Assembly: GCA_003563755.1 (NCBI GenBank)
Contig: PWUB01000094.1
Span: 1 to 18,677 of the forward strand
Reading direction: 5' to 3'
Source of the DNA: Clostridia bacterium
GTDB taxonomy: Bacteria > Bacillota_E > SLMV01 > PUMD01
Length of the DNA: 18,677 nt
Position 1 is the stretch's first letter; every line of letters begins with the position of its first letter. Below, one piece after another: positions 15,851 through 18,677 of the stretch. Position numbers and translations under genes: made by a program. The notes beneath the pieces are model-generated. The model had not been told where the DNA came from. It did not search any database and saw nothing but the letters and a program-made list of their open reading frames with translations.

Positions 15851-15990
15851 TGTTCTACCTGCCTCGCAACCGGGTATGCGCTGTGTCTGGCAGTGGGTGG
15901 TATACCAGGATAACTCTGTGACGGAACGGACATGCCCGAGTTTTGGCACTCCCATTACACGGCTGTGTAGTTCATGCCATTTCACCCATG

Positions 15991-16019
15991 TTGTGGCTGA
16001 GGTGATACGACTTTACAAT
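15991..16019 (+). promoter_or_regulatory. Likely promoter of the CAP-domain gene
   Basis: TTGTGG (15991-15996) and TACAAT (16014-16019) are 17 bases apart, and the latter matches five of six -10 positions. The -35 begins TTGTG as in the tyrS promoter of this window. Transcription would start near 16026, 18 bases before the start codon. Confidence 0.5.
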
Positions 16020-16043
16020 TACCTTACGACGAGGACACAGATC

Positions 16044-16829
16044 ATGTCGAGGGGAGTGAGGGTTTTGTCCAAACGGTACCAAGCAACGATCACCCGCACA
16101 AGTGTAGCCCTGATCGTGGCCCTGTGCCTGGTTTTGGTCATCGCGGTTCCGGCTGATGCGTCCTGGTTTTTCGAGAGGTGGTATCAGCCAGCACCCGAGC
16201 CGTCACCTGAACCAGCACCGGAGCCCGACCCAGATCCCACTCCGGAGCCCGATTCTGACCCCCCGTCGGAACCTACTCCCATCTATGGAGGCGGATACGC
16301 ACGCCGATGGCTCACTCCGCCTGCAGAGCCGGCTCCGCCGCCAGACGAGGATACTCAACCGCCCGTAGACGACCCGCCCGCACAGGATCCCGTTGACGAC
16401 TCGCAGGCTGCATACTATTCGTCTCACTATCCGCAGTCACGGGTTCGCGCGTCGGACGAAACAGAGCTCCTGCGCATGGTCAACGAAGAGCGGGAGAGCG
16501 TGGGGCTGAAGCCGCTGACCCTGGACCAGGATCTCGTACATCTTGCCCGCGCAAAGGCATGGGACATTATCGATAACAACTACTTTGCGCATCAATCGCC
16601 CACCTACGGTTCAGTGTGGGACATGATGCGTCGTGCGAACATACCCTTCGTCTATGCAGGCGAAAACCTTGCCCGGGCTGGCAATGTATGGGTGGTTCAC
16701 TATCGGCTCATGAACAGCTCTGGTCATCGACAGAACATACTGCGCGACAGGTACACCCATGTTGGCATCGCGGTCCTGAGGGCCGAGCCCTCTGGTGTGA
16801 TGGCAGTCCAGGTGTTCGTGGGTCGCTAG
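16044..16829 (+). CDS. Secreted CAP (SCP/YkwD-like) domain protein
   Basis: A 261-residue exported protein. A basic N-terminus and hydrophobic core (about 20-36) with ADAS at 37-40 form a Sec signal peptide. A low-complexity linker of PEP, PDP and PPP units (about 49-120) probably spans the cell wall. The CAP domain covers about 142-260: the first helix begins LLRMVNEERESVGL, H183 is in NYFAHQSP, E207 is in YAGENLA, and H228 is in SGHRQNIL. These are the usual cavity residues. Bacterial CAP proteins are secreted or wall-associated, with roles such as cell-surface and spore functions that are mostly undefined. ATG 16044 gives a complete signal peptide. The frame continues upstream without coding character. 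Confidence 0.9.
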   Translation: MSRGVRVLSKRYQATITRTSVALIVALCLVLVIAVPADASWFFERWYQPAPEPSPEPAPEPDPDPTPEPDSDPPSEPTPIYGGGYARRWLTPPAEPAPPPDEDTQPPVDDPPAQDPVDDSQAAYYSSHYPQSRVRASDETELLRMVNEERESVGLKPLTLDQDLVHLARAKAWDIIDNNYFAHQSPTYGSVWDMMRRANIPFVYAGENLARAGNVWVVHYRLMNSSGHRQNILRDRYTHVGIAVLRAEPSGVMAVQVFVGR

Positions 16830-16855
16830 AAGAGATGATTCCAACAAGATACGGC

Positions 16856-16893
16856 AGGACCCCGGCACCGTGCATGCAGCCGGGGTCCTTTTT
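16856..16893 (+). terminator. Intrinsic terminator of the CAP-domain gene
   Basis: AGGACCCCGG (16856-16865) pairs with CCGGGGTCCT (16880-16889), and TTTTT runs through 16893. It lies 27 bases after the stop codon. This is the clearest Rho-independent terminator in the right half of the window. Confidence 0.92.
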
Positions 16894-17002
16894 CGTATGG
16901 CGTGATTCGCCGAATCTCTTGCTTGCTCTCTCCTCCAGCCGACCCGCCAGGCAGGAATCACAATCGGCCTTGCAGAAGCAAGTGAAGGTGAGATGTATCG
17001 AT

Positions 17003-17347
17003 ATGGGAAGAGGGCATTTTGTGCAGAGACGAATACTGTGTTATCACTGCAAGAGAACCATACACGATGCGGATGATCTGGTGACAGCTCTCTTGGTATT
17101 CAGCGTCGTTCCGTTTCACGGCAGCTGCTATTCTAAGGTGCTGAGAGGATGGGAGACCCTAGTGGTGGCCAATAAGCCCATCAACGGGTGGTCGGGCAAC
17201 CTGATGGCAGGCGTTTCCGCCGTTCTCGCCCTGGTAAGCCTTCTGGGCAACGTGCAAGGCGGAACTCTCCTGTTCTTTCTTCTGCTGATACCCCTGGGAA
17301 TCAGGCTGTACTCGTGGTTTAGCTATGAAAAGCCCCTACAGCAGTGA
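17003..17347 (+). CDS. Small protein with Cys/His cluster and two membrane segments
   Basis: A 114-residue protein I do not recognise. The N-terminal part has a possible zinc site, LCYHCKR (C-x2-C) followed about 25 residues later by FHGSCY (H-x2-C), a layout like a LIM or zinc-ribbon fold. Two hydrophobic segments follow, around residues 66-85 and 88-108, with a short polar break, ending in a basic tail on the cytoplasmic side if the N-terminus is inside. The start is uncertain. ATG 17003 has AAGGTGA upstream but rather far, while GTG 17021 has GAAGAGGG at better spacing and would remove six residues. No promoter is evident in the 109 bases after the terminator at 16893. The function is unknown. 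Confidence 0.7.
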   Translation: MGRGHFVQRRILCYHCKRTIHDADDLVTALLVFSVVPFHGSCYSKVLRGWETLVVANKPINGWSGNLMAGVSAVLALVSLLGNVQGGTLLFFLLLIPLGIRLYSWFSYEKPLQQ

Positions 17348-17488
17348 TCCACCCTTTCTACCTGATTAGCAGCAGGATCCCGGTTCACGATGAGGGCCTG
17401 TCGAAGTGTGTTCCGCAGGGATGAACTCGGGGCCGGCGAAGTGTTTGGTGGCCCGGCACGTCAGGGTCAGGAAAGGGAGGATATGCAC

Positions 17489-18487
17489 ATGGCTGACATC
17501 CAGAAACAGATCGAGGAGCTGCAGAAAGGCCAGGAGCAGTTGGCGCACGTATTTCATACGCTGTTCAAGTCCATCGATGATCTCATGTGGTATCAGAAGG
17601 TCTCAGACATCGCTCAAGTGAGGAAGGTCACGATCACCGGCCCCCCGCCGGCGAATCCAACAGTGATGGGACCGGTAGCGCGAGACAACCCGTTGAAGAT
17701 AGAGGCTTACACCTTCTTTCCAGTCAACTGCGAAGAGTATGACAGCTGTCCCCTCCTGGTCTTCCCCCACGGAGGGATTCACTCCAATTTCTCCACCCGC
17801 TACTCTCAGGTTGTCCGGGAGTTGATCGCCCAGGGTTACGTCATCGTCGCCCCCGAGTACCGGGGCAGCACAGGCTACGGCGAGCAGCTTTACAAACTCA
17901 TCGATTACGGTGGGCTCGAGGTCGAGGATACATATGAATCGAGAAACTGGATCCTGGAAACCTATCCCGAGATCGTCGATCCCGATCGTGTTGGAATTCT
18001 TGGTTGGAGTCACGGTGGCTTCATAACTCTGCACAATATCTTCGAGCATCCCGAGGCTTACAGCGTGGCATATGCGTCTGTACCCGTCAGTGACTTGATA
18101 ATGCGCCAGGGATACAAGACGGATAGTTACCGAGAGATGTTCTCGGTCGAATACCACCTCGGCAGGACGCCGTACGATGACCTCGAGGAATACCGGAAGC
18201 GCTCTCCCGCGTGGAACGCTGAGAAGCTGCAGACGCCCCTCAGGATCGAGACGACCACCAACGATGAGGACGTCCACGTCCTGGAGGTCATGCACCTCAT
18301 CAAGTCTTTGAAGGCAGCGGGCAAGGAATTCGAGTATGAGATTCACGAGGACGCTCCTGGAGGACACGCTTTCAACCGCATAGACACTGCGCTTGCCAGG
18401 CAGTCCCGACGGAAGGTCTACGAGTTTCTGGCCGCCTATCTCAACCCCCCCGTTTCGCCCGAGATGGTTGATGTGGGCAAGATCTGA
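17489..18487 (+). CDS. Alpha/beta hydrolase, prolyl oligopeptidase (S9)-like
   Basis: A 332-residue cytoplasmic serine hydrolase. The oxyanion-hole segment is FPHGG (92-96), the nucleophile elbow is GWSHGG with S174, the likely catalytic Asp is D259 or D261 in TNDEDVHV, and H293 lies in GGHAF. This matches the catalytic half of S9 peptidases and related esterases, but the beta-propeller domain of true prolyl oligopeptidases is absent. Instead the first 45 residues form an amphipathic helix (IQKQIEELQKGQEQLAHVF), probably a coiled coil for oligomerisation. No signal peptide is seen. ATG 17489 is preferred over ATG 17483 because GAAAGGGAGG (17471-17480) needs the extra spacing. The substrate (peptide or ester) cannot be assigned. 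It stands alone with its own terminator. Confidence 0.88.
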   Translation: MADIQKQIEELQKGQEQLAHVFHTLFKSIDDLMWYQKVSDIAQVRKVTITGPPPANPTVMGPVARDNPLKIEAYTFFPVNCEEYDSCPLLVFPHGGIHSNFSTRYSQVVRELIAQGYVIVAPEYRGSTGYGEQLYKLIDYGGLEVEDTYESRNWILETYPEIVDPDRVGILGWSHGGFITLHNIFEHPEAYSVAYASVPVSDLIMRQGYKTDSYREMFSVEYHLGRTPYDDLEEYRKRSPAWNAEKLQTPLRIETTTNDEDVHVLEVMHLIKSLKAAGKEFEYEIHEDAPGGHAFNRIDTALARQSRRKVYEFLAAYLNPPVSPEMVDVGKI

Positions 18488-18515
18488 GAGGTACTGATCT
18501 GAAGAGCGTTCGGAA

Positions 18516-18557
18516 CTGCCGGGTCCCGTTCTTGCCCCGGCAGATCTTCTCTCTTTC
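18516..18557 (+). terminator. Intrinsic terminator of the S9-like hydrolase gene
   Basis: CTGCCGGG (18516-18523) pairs with CCCGGCAG (18536-18543) around a 12-base loop, followed by a pyrimidine-rich tail ATCTTCTCTCTTT. It lies 28 bases after the stop. Confidence 0.75.
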
Positions 18558-18580
18558 GGGAACACCGACCCCTAGCTGCA

Positions 18581-18588
18581 CATACAAT
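18581..18588 (+). promoter_or_regulatory. Possible sigma-E-type -10 before the last gene
   Basis: CATACAAT equals the sigma-E -10 consensus CATACAnT. It also contains the sigma-A-like TACAAT. No clear -35 of either type is found. It lies 24 bases before the start codon of the partial gene. Confidence 0.35.
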
Positions 18589-18612
18589 GGAGCCGAAGGG
18601 GGAATGCTGCCG

Positions 18613-18677
18613 ATGTCCTTCCGCATCAGGCTCAATGGTGAGATCGTGGAGGATTTCGACCCATACCTGAGCAGATA
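18613..18677 (+). CDS. Start of an unidentified gene, 3' end outside window
   Basis: Only 21 codons are visible, beginning MSFRIRLNGEIVEDF. I infer a gene because AAGGGGG (18596-18602) lies about ten bases before ATG 18613, a terminator closes the previous gene, and the frame stays open to the edge. An ATG at 18604 in the same frame is too close to the ribosome binding site. The visible residues are too few to name a family. Confidence 0.5.
   Translation, partial: MSFRIRLNGEIVEDFDPYLSR

Noticed and set aside
15831..16043. Upstream extension of the CAP-domain frame
   Set aside because: It would bury the signal peptide about 70 residues inside the protein and begins within a terminator-like hairpin.
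16190..16300. Repetitive sequence as a possible tandem DNA repeat or CRISPR-like array
   Set aside because: It encodes irregular PEP/PDP units of the CAP protein linker, with no fixed repeat length or spacers.
17603..18565. Long open frame on the minus strand opposite the S9-like hydrolase
   Set aside because: It is fully antisense to a protein with a complete catalytic triad, and its translation has no recognisable features.

Overview
The window looks like the chromosome of a spore-forming Firmicute (Clostridia or Limnochordia type) with fairly high GC. The reasons are a T-box leader in front of tyrS, the sporulation gene yunB, the gene order yebC-ruvC-ruvA-ruvB-DUF2905-queA-tgt, strong AGGAGG-type ribosome binding sites, and heavy use of GTG and TTG starts. 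I see no transposase, phage gene, integrase, CRISPR array, tRNA or rRNA.

Layout. 1-507: 3' part of a histidine phosphatase gene. 508-861: promoter and tyrosine T-box leader with specifier TAC. 862-3695: tyrS, yunB, and nadE (ammonia-dependent NAD synthetase). 3788-9267: a tight run of yebC, ruvC, ruvA, ruvB, a small DUF2905 membrane protein, queA and tgt. It combines the Holliday-junction machinery with two steps of tRNA queuosine synthesis. Several junctions are 4-base overlaps. 9268-10178: a new promoter, an FMN riboswitch with a terminator platform, and an ECF riboflavin-uptake S component. 10272-11699: the RNA ligase rtcB. 11700-13132: a hairpin between convergent genes, then on the minus strand a DUF4438 protein and an OsmC-like protein. 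13256-13480: an FmdB-type zinc ribbon.

13481 to the end is the least understood part. It holds a structured intergenic stretch (13542-13780), a cysteine-rich acidic protein on the minus strand divergent from a tryptophan-rich protein with a coiled-coil tail, a secreted CAP-domain protein, a small protein with a Cys/His cluster and two membrane segments, an S9-type alpha/beta hydrolase with an N-terminal coiled coil, and the start of one more gene. Three sites in the window (2134, 14503, 18581) resemble the -10 elements of mother-cell sporulation sigma factors.

Regulation. Two riboregulators are recognisable. Uncharged tRNA-Tyr should release the tyrS terminator, and FMN should close the ribU terminator. 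The most likely undescribed material is the structured intergenic RNA candidate and the divergent pair of unknown genes. I found no clear new multi-gene system.
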